A stretch of 64,000 nucleotides of DNA from Paraburkholderia ferrariae NBRC 106233 (GTDB lineage Bacteria; Pseudomonadota; Gammaproteobacteria; Burkholderiales; Burkholderiaceae), in assembly GCF_000685035.1 (NCBI RefSeq), contig NZ_BAYB01000012.1, forward strand, positions 124,001 to 188,000, in the 5' to 3' direction. Positions 19,960 to 29,215 of this stretch are shown piece by piece; position 1 is the stretch's first letter, and each line of letters begins with the position of its first letter. Under the pieces are notes generated by a model. It saw nothing but the letters and a program-made list of their open reading frames with translations. It was not told the DNA's origin and ran no database searches. The position numbers were made by a program, and so were the translations under genes.

Positions 19960-20537
19960 TGCAGCGCGCCCCAGCGCTCGGTGGCGGGCTCGGCGGAGGC
20001 CCACTTCCAGTTCTCGCCGTCGCGGCACACGGCGGCTACGTAGAACGCGCTGCTGGCGGGGGCGTCCTTCGTCGCGTCGTGATCGACCGAGAACACGATT
20101 TCCTTGCAATCGAGCGCGCCGCTGCTGATCGTGCGGCTCACGGTGACGCGGCCGTGCTCGTCGTCCTCGATGGGGAACGAGTGCGTAATGGACCACGGCG
20201 CCACGCCGCCTACGTCGAGCGGGCCGGCCACCTTCGCGATGCTGTCCTGGGTGTTGCGGTGAACAACCCGTTCGGAGTACTGCACGCCGGCTTTCGCCGC
20301 GGCGACGAAACCGAGGCCGATGCCGGTCGCAACCGAGGCATTGTTCGTGACCTTCGAGGCGATGGCGGCACCCCCGATACCCGCACCCGTTTGCGCGCCT
20401 TCGGAATAGAGCGAGCTGCAGGCGGAAGAGGCGAGGCTCAACGCGGCGAGCAGGGCGAACGAGGCCGCGCGCCGTGGAGAGAGCGTGAGGATTGCGACGG
20501 GGGAGGTGGGCCGCGCCGCGGCACTTCGATCTTGCAT
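19956..20537 (-). CDS. Putative lipoprotein (first of a tandem pair)
   Basis: A 193 aa protein with a long N region and lipobox LSLASSAC (Cys about residue 40). A Gly-rich segment (AQTGAGIGGAAIASKV, then ASVATGIGLGFVAAAKAG) again looks like a glycine-zipper. The C-terminal domain has DVGGVAPWSITHSFPIEDD, DCKEIVFSVDHD and CRDGENWKWASAEPATERWGALQ, matching the downstream paralogue. The true start may be internal, since the first 15 residues are not a typical signal. Function unknown, probably outer-membrane or periplasmic. Confidence 0.78.
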   Translation of the reverse strand: MQDRSAAARPTSPVAILTLSPRRAASFALLAALSLASSACSSLYSEGAQTGAGIGGAAIASKVTNNASVATGIGLGFVAAAKAGVQYSERVVHRNTQDSIAKVAGPLDVGGVAPWSITHSFPIEDDEHGRVTVSRTISSGALDCKEIVFSVDHDATKDAPASSAFYVAAVCRDGENWKWASAEPATERWGALQ

Positions 20538-20712
20538 GTTCTATCCCTGCCTTGCGCCGGCCGCCACGGGACGGGCGTGTGGCGCACTTTGTGCTGTCGC
20601 GAATTGTGCAGGACGCGACCCGCGATGAGGATAGGGAAAGTGCAAAAGTTTGCAAAATCTGGTGCGGCATGCGCGGTTGCGTGCTTGGGGGCGCCCGATC
20701 GCGCCCGCACGC

Positions 20713-21855
20713 CTAGCCCGGCTCGGGCGTACTCGCGTCCTCTTCGTCGGCGCTGTCTTGCGCGCCGTAGCTGCCGAGACGGTTGTAGAGCGTCTTGAGG
20801 CTCACGCCCAGCGTGCGCGCCGCCAGCCGCTTGTCGCCGCCGCAGTGTTTGAGCGTGCCGAGAATGATCTGCTTCTGCGCATCCGCGAGCGGGGTGCCGA
20901 TCCACACGCTCATTGCATCGCCCTGCGTGACCGGCCTCTTCACGCGCGGCACCAGTTGCGGATGGGCGATCTCCACCGTCTTCTCCGCGAGGATGAAGGC
21001 GCGATACACCGCGTTCTTGAGCTCGCGCACGTTGCCGGGCCACGACCAGTTGCGCACCGCTTCGAGCGCGCGCTTGCTGAAGGTTTTCTGCGTGCCCTCC
21101 TGCTGGTTGAGCTGCGCGAGAAAGTGCTGCGCGAGCAGTTCGCGGTCGCGCTCGCGCTCGCGCAGCGGCGGCGTGCGCAGCGGAAACACGGCCAGCCGGT
21201 ACATCAGATCCTCGCGCAGGTAGCCGTCCTTCACGGCCGCCACGGGGTCGCGGTTGGTCGCCGCGATGATGCGCACGTCGCCGCATATGGCCGCGTTGCC
21301 GCCCACCGGAAGGTACTCGCCGGTTTCGAGCGCACGCAGGAGCTTCACCTGGTGCAGCAGCGACATCTCGGTGATTTCGTCGAGAAATAGCGTACCGCCG
21401 CGCGCATGCTCGAAGTGGCCGGCGCGCGCTTCGATGGCGCCGGTGAAGCTGCCTTTCTCGTGACCGAAGAGTTCGGCTTCGATCAGCTCGTCCGGAATCG
21501 CGCCGCAGTTGACCGCGATGAAGGGGCCATCGTGCCGCGCGCTGCGGTCGTGAATCGTGCGGGCCACGAGTTCCTTGCCCGTGCCCGATTCGCCGACGAT
21601 CAGCGCGGTGGCTTCGGTGACGGCCACGCGTTCGATCTGCGTGTAGAGTTCCTGCATCACGTCCGACGAGCCGTAGAGCAGGCCGTAGGACTGTAATCCG
21701 GCGACGCGTGCGTCGCCATTGCCGGTTTCGTTGCCCGCGCCTGCGGTGCTGCCTGCCGTGTTGCCTCGATCGCTGCCGGCGGACTTGCCGGCGCTTTTGC
21801 CGTTGCCCCGCTCATTGCGCGTGGCGGTGGGCGAGCCCTGCTCGATTGACGCCAT
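20713..21855 (-). CDS. Sigma-54-dependent transcriptional activator without receiver domain
   Basis: A 380 aa protein with a low-complexity N terminus (residues 7-50, rich in Gly, Asn and Ser), a central AAA+ domain and a Fis-type HTH. Walker A is GESGTGKE at about 88-95. The sigma-54 contact loop reads GSFTGA at 135-140, with Ser where GAFTGA has Ala. Walker B is GGTLFLDEI. The C terminus RLAARTLGVSLKTLYNRL is the recognition helix region. With no receiver or sensor domain it may be constitutive or controlled by another protein. A related activator with a receiver lies about 1.1 kb upstream. Confidence 0.87.
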   Translation of the reverse strand: MASIEQGSPTATRNERGNGKSAGKSAGSDRGNTAGSTAGAGNETGNGDARVAGLQSYGLLYGSSDVMQELYTQIERVAVTEATALIVGESGTGKELVARTIHDRSARHDGPFIAVNCGAIPDELIEAELFGHEKGSFTGAIEARAGHFEHARGGTLFLDEITEMSLLHQVKLLRALETGEYLPVGGNAAICGDVRIIAATNRDPVAAVKDGYLREDLMYRLAVFPLRTPPLRERERDRELLAQHFLAQLNQQEGTQKTFSKRALEAVRNWSWPGNVRELKNAVYRAFILAEKTVEIAHPQLVPRVKRPVTQGDAMSVWIGTPLADAQKQIILGTLKHCGGDKRLAARTLGVSLKTLYNRLGSYGAQDSADEEDASTPEPG

Positions 21856-22297
21856 AAGGGTAGTCGTCCTGCAAAGGGTTTCAAACGCCGCCGGGCGTAA
21901 GGCCCGGGCGCTGTGCGGCCGCGCGCCGGGGGCGGGTTCGTGCATGGCCGTCCAGGACTGGCGCCGGCGAGGCGCGCCGACGGCCGCAATATTTCCATCT
22001 CGTAAACATTTAACCACTGTGCCGTGTTGCAGGGCAATGGACGTGCCGCGAGGGCGGGACGAAAGGGCAGGCAGCGCCGCAACGGCATGAATCCTGCTCG
22101 CCCATGTTGTGGCCCGTGTTGTGGGCGATGGTATGGCCAACGCGGTGAGGCAATGCAGTGCGCCGATGCCGGGGGGGGCGAGGCCATGACGCCACGGAAA
22201 GCCGGGAACTCGGACGATTCCGGCGCGTCGCACGAAATATGAGACGTGCCGCAGCCAGCCTCGAAAGCGGGGCCGCTTGTGCCAGGGAGGACGCGAT
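21856..22297. other. Divergent intergenic region with no recognised content
   Basis: This lies between the sigma-54 activator and a small membrane protein gene. It is AT-richer near 21980-22020, probably promoter sequence of the activator. I looked for a -24/-12 promoter and did not find a convincing one. Confidence 0.3.
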
Positions 22298-22633
22298 ATG
22301 CGCAGGAACAGGACGAATCTGATGGGAGCGCTGATTGCCGTCGGCGCGCTGAGCGCGACAGCGGGGATGCTGGCGTGGCGATGGTCGCAGCGCCATCGCG
22401 CGCAGCGCTCCACCTATCACCGCGAACTGAGCCGCTGGGAGGGCGAAGGCGGCTCGCTCGATTCGAACCCCGCCGATCTGGCCGAGACCGCGGAAGCGGT
22501 GGCCGCGGCGGCGTCCGGCGGCTCGCCGGCCGGGGTCATGAGCGCGGCCTCGGCCAATGCGGCTTCGACGGCTTCGGCGGTTTCGAACGGCGCGGCGGGC
22601 ACACCCTGGCCGTTCCCGCACGGCAACGCCTGA
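22298..22633 (+). CDS. Small membrane-anchored hypothetical protein
   Basis: A 111 aa protein with one predicted membrane helix near the N terminus (NLMGALIAVGALSATAGMLAW). The next part is basic (RWSQRHRAQRS), which would be cytoplasmic or periplasmic depending on topology. The C-terminal half is Ala/Ser-rich low complexity. AGGGAGG stands seven bases before the ATG at 22298 and supports the start. I do not recognise a family. Confidence 0.6.
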   Translation: MRRNRTNLMGALIAVGALSATAGMLAWRWSQRHRAQRSTYHRELSRWEGEGGSLDSNPADLAETAEAVAAAASGGSPAGVMSAASANAASTASAVSNGAAGTPWPFPHGNA

Positions 22634-22974
22634 GCGCAGCCGGGCGCCCGAGCCCTCGGCTTCCCGCTCGCCGCGGCAGCGGACGGTGCGGCTCCGTGCC
22701 GCACCCGAATCGGTCTATAATGGTCATATTTGGAACAATCTAAGTTTGGATTGCCGGATGATGGTGGGATTGTTGCCGTATAGCAGCTAAATTGCCTCCA
22801 TCACCTCTTCGTCGCGCGTTTTCGGGCCTGGCGGGGAATCCGGCCGTTTCGTACGTTTCGTACTCCACCGTGCAGCATCACTGCGGGCGGCGCCCGTCGC
22901 CGTGGTCCGGTGTATCGGACGCGGCCGGTCTGCCTTGCGTGGAGCCATTCACCTTTCAGGGCTGACGAGACGCG
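22634..22974 (+). promoter_or_regulatory. Upstream region of the sigma-54 response regulator gene
   Basis: A perfect TATAAT hexamer lies at 22716-22721, but no -35 element matches it at 16-18 bp. An AT-rich segment with a short inverted repeat CAATC-N8-GATTG follows at about 22736-22753. No gene is visible in this interval. Confidence 0.35.
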
Positions 22975-24381
22975 ATGCCACATGTATTGATTGTCGATGA
23001 CGATGCCGGAACCCGCGAGGCGCTCGCCGCCGTCGTGGGCGAAGACGGGCTCACCACCGCCCAGGCCGGCGACCTGCGCGAGGCGCGCATCCAGCTCGTG
23101 CGCCAGATGCCGGACGTGGTCTTCACCGACCTGAAGCTGCCGGACGGCAGCGGCACGGACCTCTTTCAGGATCTCGACCCGCGCTCGGGCGTGGAACTCG
23201 TGGTCATCACGGGCCACGCCACCGTGGAGACCGCCGTCGATGCGCTCAAGGCGGGCGCGATCGACTATCTGGTCAAGCCGATCAACCTGCAGCGCGTGAA
23301 GGCGATCCTGAACCGCCTGCCGCGCGCGGGCGACCTCAAGGCCGAGATCGGCACCTTGCGCGGCGAACTGCGCCGCATGGGGCGCTTTGGGCTCATGCTG
23401 GGCAGCTCGTCGGTCATGCAGGATGTCTACGACCAGATCAGCCGCGTCGCGCCCACTCCCGCCTCGGTCATGCTGGTGGGCGAGTCGGGCACCGGCAAGG
23501 AAGTCGCCGCGCAGACCATTCATCAGCTCAGCCTGCGGCGCAAGCACGAATTCCTCGCCGTGAACTGCGGCGCGATCTCGCCCAATCTGATCGAGTCGGA
23601 GATGTTCGGCCACGAGCGCGGCTCCTTCACGGGCGCGGACCGTCAGCACAAGGGCTACTTCGAGCGCGCCAACGGCGGCACGCTGTTCCTCGACGAAATC
23701 ACCGAAATGCCCATCGAGCTCCAGGTGAAGCTGCTGCGCGTGCTGGAGACGGGCATGTTCATGCGCGTGGGCACGACGAAGGAGATCGAAACCGACGTGC
23801 GCCTGATCGCCGCGACGAACCGCGACCCCGAGCAGGCCGTCGAGGAGGGCAAGCTGCGCCTCGATCTCTATCACCGTCTCAACGTGTTCCCGATCAGCCT
23901 GCCGCCGCTGCGCGAGCGCGGCAAGGACGTGGAGCTGCTCGCGCAGGCGTTCCTCGACGAACTCAACGAGCGTCACGGCACGAAGAAGCAGTTTCCCGAC
24001 GCCGTGCGCGAGACGCTGGCCACTTATCCGTGGCCGGGGAACGTGCGCGAGCTGAAGAACTACGTGCAGCGCGCACACATCATGTCGGGAGCCGAGGGCG
24101 ACCTCACCGCTGCCGTGCCGCTGCAGATCTCGCTGTCGAGGCCGATGGCCGGGACGGCCGTGACGATCCCGTTCGGCACTTCGCTGGCCGACGCCGATCG
24201 CCAGTTGATCCTCGCCACGCTCGAGCAGTGCGGCGGCGTGAAGACGCGGGCGGCAGAAATTCTGGGCATCAGCCTGAAGACGCTCTATAACCGGCTGGTG
24301 GAGTACGGCAACGAGCCGGCGGGCAAGGGCGGCGTGGAAGAGCAGCCGCGTGCGCGCGCGGCGGGCGGCGCGAACGTCTGA
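22975..24381 (+). CDS. Sigma-54-dependent response regulator (NtrC-like)
   Basis: A 468 aa protein with three domains. The receiver (1-115) has DDD at 8-10 and phospho-acceptor Asp at about 52 in FTDLKLPDGSG, then VKPIN. The AAA+ domain (about 140-370) has Walker A GESGTGKE at 169-176, the sigma-54 loop GSFTGA at 216-221 and GGTLFLDEITEMP. The C terminus is a Fis-type HTH (RAAEILGISLKTLYNRLVEYG). No cognate kinase is adjacent. The HTH is close to that of the receiver-less activator at 20713-21855, which suggests overlapping targets or a duplication. Confidence 0.9.
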   Translation: MPHVLIVDDDAGTREALAAVVGEDGLTTAQAGDLREARIQLVRQMPDVVFTDLKLPDGSGTDLFQDLDPRSGVELVVITGHATVETAVDALKAGAIDYLVKPINLQRVKAILNRLPRAGDLKAEIGTLRGELRRMGRFGLMLGSSSVMQDVYDQISRVAPTPASVMLVGESGTGKEVAAQTIHQLSLRRKHEFLAVNCGAISPNLIESEMFGHERGSFTGADRQHKGYFERANGGTLFLDEITEMPIELQVKLLRVLETGMFMRVGTTKEIETDVRLIAATNRDPEQAVEEGKLRLDLYHRLNVFPISLPPLRERGKDVELLAQAFLDELNERHGTKKQFPDAVRETLATYPWPGNVRELKNYVQRAHIMSGAEGDLTAAVPLQISLSRPMAGTAVTIPFGTSLADADRQLILATLEQCGGVKTRAAEILGISLKTLYNRLVEYGNEPAGKGGVEEQPRARAAGGANV

Positions 24382-24448
24382 GCGGCGGCCCCGTACGCGG
24401 TATGTCGCTTGCAACCCGGGCAAGGACAGCTCATTCGAGGAGTCCACC

Positions 24449-24646
24449 ATGCCGTTTTGCCGATCCGCCGATTTTTCCCCCGACTTCTCCCGTGTGCGGC
24501 CGTGGCTTGCGCACACCCCGCAACCGGACGATCCTCCGCCGGGCGAACCCGGCGGCCCCGACACACCGCCCATCGGCGACCCGCCGCCCGAGCCGGGCGA
24601 AGTGCCGCGCTCGGGCGGCCCGCGGCCGGCCTCGCCGCCGATGTGA
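24449..24646 (+). CDS. Small proline-rich hypothetical protein
   Basis: A 65 aa peptide starting MPFCRSADFSPDFSRVRPWL, followed by a Pro/Gly/Asp-rich tail (PDDPPPGEPGGPDTPPIGDPP). CGAGGAG stands eight bases before the ATG. Most of it is low complexity and probably disordered. It does not match a family I know. Confidence 0.5.
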   Translation: MPFCRSADFSPDFSRVRPWLAHTPQPDDPPPGEPGGPDTPPIGDPPPEPGEVPRSGGPRPASPPM

Positions 24647-24793
24647 CCCTGCGACGTACCCCTGTCGTGGCCATCCCCGCTTTTATGTACGAGTTACAAA
24701 AGCCGCGCCATTTTTACCGGCAATTTCACGCCGCGAACCCTAGACTGTAAAAGCGCCACCGCCGTGTGGCAGCCTTCCGCTGGAGGCCTGGAC

Positions 24794-25018
24794 ATGAGAC
24801 ATCCTGCATTGCGTCGCTCCGCACGTCACTCGGGCAAACGCGGCCCGCGCGACGGAGAACAGAAGGGCAGCATTCCGCCGTCGATGGTCGTGCCCGACTC
24901 CGCCGGGCAGAACCGTCCCGCACCCGGCACTCCGCCGGATGGCGAGCACAATCAGGGCGGCTCGCGCGCCGAGGGTATCGACTACCAGCGCGATCTCGGC
25001 TCCGAACAGGACGCCTGA
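24794..25018 (+). CDS. Small hydrophilic hypothetical protein
   Basis: A 74 aa protein with a basic N terminus (MRHPALRRSARHSGKRGPR) and a polar, Pro/Gly/Asp-rich remainder ending RAEGIDYQRDLGSEQDA. There are no hydrophobic segments, so it is probably a disordered cytoplasmic protein. TGGAGG stands seven bases before the ATG. Its place next to otsA could fit a stress-linked role, but this is only context. Confidence 0.5.
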   Translation: MRHPALRRSARHSGKRGPRDGEQKGSIPPSMVVPDSAGQNRPAPGTPPDGEHNQGGSRAEGIDYQRDLGSEQDA

Positions 25019-25263
25019 GAGCACGCCCGGGCCTGGGCGGCGCGCGCAAAGGCGCGCCGTGTGCCGCAAGCGGTTTCATCGAACGCTATCGATTCTTGCG
25101 TTCTGCGCGACGCCCCGCGCGGAATGCGCTCGCCCCTGCGCCGGGGCAGCAGGAAATGGATGCGGTTCGGCACACCCGTGCCTCCCGCCAGATTGCGGCC
25201 GGCACGCATCTTGCATCCGGTTCACTGGCAAGTCTCTGTCATAACGAAACAGGAGGATTGCCG

Positions 25264-26748
25264 ATGGGCAGACTGATCGTGGTATCGAATCGCGTCGCAC
25301 CGACCCAGGAAGGGCGTCCCGCCGCAGGGGGGCTCGCAGTCGGCGTGCTGGATGCGCTCAAGGAGACCGGTGGCGTGTGGTTCGGCTGGAGCGGCGAGAC
25401 CGTCGCGGAGCCCGCGCCGGCTGTCATCGAGCAGCAGGGCAGCGTCACGTACGCGACGGTCGGCCTGACCCGGCGCGACTACGACCAGTACTACAAAGGT
25501 TTTTCGAACACCACCCTCTGGCCGACCTTCCACTATCGCAACGACCTCGCGCGCTACGAGCGCCAGGAATACGGCGGCTATCTGCGCGTGAACGTGGCGC
25601 TCGCGCGCCAGTTGCAGCCGCTGATCGAGCCCGACGACATCATCTGGGTGCACGACTATCACCTGATCCCGTTCGCGCGCTGCCTGCGCGACCTCGGCGT
25701 GAAGAACCCCATCGGCTTTTTCCTGCACATTCCGCTGCCGGTGCCCGAGGTGCTGCGCTCGGTGCCGCCGCACGAAGAGCTCATGAAGTTCATGTGCCAC
25801 TACGACGTGGTGGGCTTCCAGACCGATGCGGACCGCCAGGCGTTCGTCGATTACATCGAGCGCGGCGGCCACGGCAACGCGAGCGAAGACGGCATGGTGC
25901 ACGCGTGGGACCGCTTCCTGAAGGTGGGCGCGTATCCGATCGGCATCTATCCCGATGCGATCGCGAAGGCCTCCGGCCAGTTCTCCGACCGCAAGCCGGT
26001 GCGCAGCCTGCGCGATGCGATGCGCGGGCGCAAGCTGATCATGAGCGTGGACCGGCTCGACTATTCGAAGGGGCTGGCCGAGCGCTTTCAGGCCTTCGAG
26101 CGTCTCTTGCAGAACGGTCCCGGCTGGCATGGGCGCGTCTCGCTGCTGCAGATTGCGCCGCCGACGCGCTCGGACGTGCAGACTTATCAGACGATCCGCC
26201 GCAATCTCGAAGGCGAGGCGGGGCGCATCAACGGACGCTTCGCGCAGCTCGACTGGACGCCGATCCAGTACCTGAACCGCAAGTACGAACGCAATCTGCT
26301 GATGGGCCTTTTCCGGCTCGCCGACGTGGGCTACGTGGCGCCGCTGCGCGACGGCATGAACCTCGTTGCGAAGGAGTACGTGGCATCGCAGGATCCCGAC
26401 GATCCGGGCGTGCTCGTGCTCTCGCAGTTCGCGGGCGCGGCCGAGCAGATGCCGGGTGCGCTCGTCGTGAACCCGTACGACCTGAACCAGACGGCGGAGG
26501 CGCTCGAACGCGCGCTCTCGATGCCGCTGGCCGAGCGCCGGTCGCGCTACGAGGACATGATGGCGGGGCTGCGCAAGAACAATCTTTCGGTGTGGCGCGA
26601 CACGTTCCTCGACGATTTGCGCAGCGTGGCGACGGCGGCTTCGGTGACGGCAAAGGCGCGTAGCGCCGCGCCGGCTGCGGGCGCTCCGTCATCCGCTTCG
26701 GTCCCGGCGCCGGTTCCCTCTCCGGCGGCGAAGGCCAAGGCGGGTTGA
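25264..26748 (+). CDS. otsA: Alpha,alpha-trehalose-6-phosphate synthase
   Basis: A 494 aa GT20 glycosyltransferase that joins UDP-glucose and glucose-6-phosphate to make trehalose-6-phosphate, an osmoprotectant precursor. Family segments are RLIVVSNRV, GGLAVGV, WFGWSGE, IWVHDYHLIPFARCLR, GFFLHIPLPVPEVLR, MSVDRLDYSKGL and PLRDGMNLVAKEYVA. AGGAGG stands six bases before the ATG. The last 40 or so residues are an Ala/Pro/Ser-rich tail beyond the usual end. No otsB phosphatase gene is adjacent. A GC hairpin at 26814-26837 follows the gene without a T-run. Confidence 0.94.
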   Translation: MGRLIVVSNRVAPTQEGRPAAGGLAVGVLDALKETGGVWFGWSGETVAEPAPAVIEQQGSVTYATVGLTRRDYDQYYKGFSNTTLWPTFHYRNDLARYERQEYGGYLRVNVALARQLQPLIEPDDIIWVHDYHLIPFARCLRDLGVKNPIGFFLHIPLPVPEVLRSVPPHEELMKFMCHYDVVGFQTDADRQAFVDYIERGGHGNASEDGMVHAWDRFLKVGAYPIGIYPDAIAKASGQFSDRKPVRSLRDAMRGRKLIMSVDRLDYSKGLAERFQAFERLLQNGPGWHGRVSLLQIAPPTRSDVQTYQTIRRNLEGEAGRINGRFAQLDWTPIQYLNRKYERNLLMGLFRLADVGYVAPLRDGMNLVAKEYVASQDPDDPGVLVLSQFAGAAEQMPGALVVNPYDLNQTAEALERALSMPLAERRSRYEDMMAGLRKNNLSVWRDTFLDDLRSVATAASVTAKARSAAPAAGAPSSASVPAPVPSPAAKAKAG

Positions 26749-26858
26749 AGAAGCGGTCGATGCGGTTGCAGCGGCCGAAGCCAGGCCCGCTTCACGGCAC
26801 ATAAACCCACTCGCGCGGCGGCCTTCGAGCCGCCGCGTTGCTGTGCAGCAGCGCTTGC

Positions 26859-27428
26859 TCAAGCCTGCTGCCGCCCCGCCTCGCCGTAGGGCTCGGGCGC
26901 GCGGGTCGGGTCGAAGTCGGCCCAGTGGCCGCCTTGCCAGCGGCCCGAGGCGCGTTCGACATCGGCGGCACCCGCTGCGCTGAGCACCTCGGCGGCAATG
27001 GCCTGGTTTTCGGCGCACACGTGCACCGCGAGCAGCACGCCCGAGTTGCGCGTTTCGTGCAGCACGCGCTCGTGATGCTCGGCCATGTGCTGGCGGCTCG
27101 CACTCATGCCGATGCGCGCGCCCACCCAGGCGCCTACGCCCGCCGCAATCACGACGATCGGAAACGACGCCGACATTCCGCCGAAGATCACGACCCCCAC
27201 CACGGCGCCTGCCACGGCACCGGCGGTCAGGTTGCGCGCGAGATGCGGCGACACGAGGGCCGGCGCGTGCGCCATGGCCGCATGCGCGGCGTGGCGGGCA
27301 TGCTGGCCGCGCGGGTTGACGAAGAAAAGGTTCACGTCCTCCTCGAGGAAGCCGCGTGCGAACAATTGCTCGGCAACGGCCTCGGCGGCGGGAAAGGTGG
27401 TGAACCGTCCAGCGACGATCAATGACAT
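26859..27428 (-). CDS. Hypothetical protein with glycine-rich membrane segment
   Basis: A 189 aa protein. The N-terminal half contains AEAVAEQLFARGFLEEDVNLFFVNPRGQH, a small alpha/beta unit like that of general stress proteins with a heat-induced YflT-type N domain. A Gly/Ala-rich double hydrophobic segment follows (TAGAVAGAVVGVVIFGG and IVVIAAGVGAWVGARIG), then VLLAVHVCAENQAIAAEVLSAAGA. The second ATG (27428) is preferred because the GGGGG site lies at better distance. Function unknown. Confidence 0.72.
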   Translation of the reverse strand: MSLIVAGRFTTFPAAEAVAEQLFARGFLEEDVNLFFVNPRGQHARHAAHAAMAHAPALVSPHLARNLTAGAVAGAVVGVVIFGGMSASFPIVVIAAGVGAWVGARIGMSASRQHMAEHHERVLHETRNSGVLLAVHVCAENQAIAAEVLSAAGAADVERASGRWQGGHWADFDPTRAPEPYGEAGRQQA

Positions 27429-27657
27429 GGACATCCCCCTTGGTTTGGCTCATGCGCCGTGAAGGGAAGAATCCGGGCGGCGGGGCGCGAGGCGCACGCA
27501 AACGCGGCACGCGAGGCGCGCCGCTGCCGCGGTTGTTTTCCGCGGTGCTCCGCGGTTTTCTGCGCGCTTTCTGCGGTTTCCCGGCCGCCGTGGCGCGCTC
27601 GCCGGCGCGTGGGGGCGGTAGAAACCCTGCAGCACTACTGAGTATAGGCAGTGGAAG

Positions 27658-29073
27658 TCAGGCCGGCGTACGCGCCGCATTGCCCGGCACGAGCCGCAGC
27701 ATGCTGATGACGGCGGCAACGGCTGCGAAGGCCGTCGCAACGTAGAGCGCGAGGGTCGGGCCGTGCCCCGGCGCCACGCCGAAAATCAGCGCGACGAGCG
27801 CGGCGCCCAGGGTCTGGCCCGTGAGCCGCGCCGTGCCGAGCATGCCGCTCGCGCCGCCGGAACGCTCCCGCGGCGCCGAGGAGAGCATCTGCCGGTTATT
27901 GGGCGACTGGAACGTGCCGAAGCCCGCGCCGCACAGCGCCATGCGCCAGCCGATGTCGAAGGCGGTGGGATGCGCGTCGAGTGTCGCGAGGAGCGCGAGG
28001 CCGGCTGCGAACATCGCGAGCCCGATGCCGCCGAGGATGCCTGCGGGATAGCGGTCGGAGAGCCAGCCGGCGAGCGGCGCGGCGCCGACGATCACGAGCG
28101 GCCAGGGCGTCATGAGAAAGCCCGTTTGCACCTGCGAGAGCCCGAAGGTGTTCTGCAGCAGGAAGGGCAGCGCGACGAAGGCGAGCATCTGCGCGCAGAA
28201 CGAGCAAACCGACGTGCATATCGAGAGCGCGAACACCGGAATGCCGAGGAGATCGACGGGCAGCAGCGGCGCGGGCTGGCTCAACTGGCGGCGCACGAAG
28301 AACCAGCCGATCACCGCCGCCGCGACGAATTCGGCGGCGATCCAGGTGCGGCGCTCGCCGTGGCCGAGACCGTCGACGGCGAAAATCAGGAGCCCGAACA
28401 CCAGCGCGTTGAGCACGGCGCTCAAGTAGTCGTAGGGGGCGGGATGCGGCTCGTTCACGGGCAGCGCGCGCAGGCCGAGCACGTATCCCGCAATGCCGAT
28501 CGGCACGTTGATCGCGAAGAGCCACGGCCAGGAGGCGATCGAGAGCACGCCCGAAGCGAGGGTCGGGCCGACGGCCGAAGCCACGGCCACAACCATCGCG
28601 TTGATCGCGACGCCGCGGCCCAGATGGGCGCGCGGATAGATCATGCGTACGAGCGCGGTGTTGACGCTCATGATGCCGGCGCCGCCCAGCCCCTGCACCA
28701 CGCGCGCGAGTGCGAGCGTGGGCAGCGAATCGGAGAGCGCGCAGCCGAGCGAGGCGATGGTGAAGAGCCCGAGGCCCCACAGATAGACGCGCCGGTAGCC
28801 GATGCGGTCGCCGAGCGAAGCGAGCGGCAGGAGCGAGATCGTGACCGAAAGCTGGTAGGCGTTGACGATCCAGATCGAACTGGCGTCGCTGGCGTGAAGA
28901 TGGCGCGCGATGGTGGGCAGCGCAACGTTGGCAATCGCGCTGTCGAGCACGGCGAGCGTGATGCCCAGCGCGACCACGACGATGGCGTGATAGCGCTGCG
29001 GAAGCGGCAGGCCGGGTTCCGCATCGGCGGCGGAGTCGGCGGCGGGGTGGGGCAGCGTGGACGTGGTGGGCAT
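27658..29073 (-). CDS. MFS drug/metabolite exporter, DHA2-like (14 membrane helices)
   Basis: A 471 aa major facilitator protein. Motif A is LGDRIGYRRVYLWGL, and motif C-like residues occur in VGPTLASGVLSIASWPWLFAINVPIGI, as in EmrB/QacA-type exporters. NVALPTIARHLH and WIVNAYQLSVT are family signatures of the first helices. About 14 helices are expected. There is no adjacent emrA-type adaptor or TetR regulator, so its substrate is open. Confidence 0.88.
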   Translation of the reverse strand: MPTTSTLPHPAADSAADAEPGLPLPQRYHAIVVVALGITLAVLDSAIANVALPTIARHLHASDASSIWIVNAYQLSVTISLLPLASLGDRIGYRRVYLWGLGLFTIASLGCALSDSLPTLALARVVQGLGGAGIMSVNTALVRMIYPRAHLGRGVAINAMVVAVASAVGPTLASGVLSIASWPWLFAINVPIGIAGYVLGLRALPVNEPHPAPYDYLSAVLNALVFGLLIFAVDGLGHGERRTWIAAEFVAAAVIGWFFVRRQLSQPAPLLPVDLLGIPVFALSICTSVCSFCAQMLAFVALPFLLQNTFGLSQVQTGFLMTPWPLVIVGAAPLAGWLSDRYPAGILGGIGLAMFAAGLALLATLDAHPTAFDIGWRMALCGAGFGTFQSPNNRQMLSSAPRERSGGASGMLGTARLTGQTLGAALVALIFGVAPGHGPTLALYVATAFAAVAAVISMLRLVPGNAARTPA

Positions 29074-29215
29074 CGATGAGCGGGCGCGCAGCCCGCGTTC
29101 TGGATTCGGAAGCGGCGTGGCGATCCTTGTGGCAGGTGGCAGGCACGCGGGCGCGGCATGTGGCGGCGCGCGGGATTCGCCCGTCCTCCGCCCGTCCGCC
29201 GTGCCCGGTGCGCGT

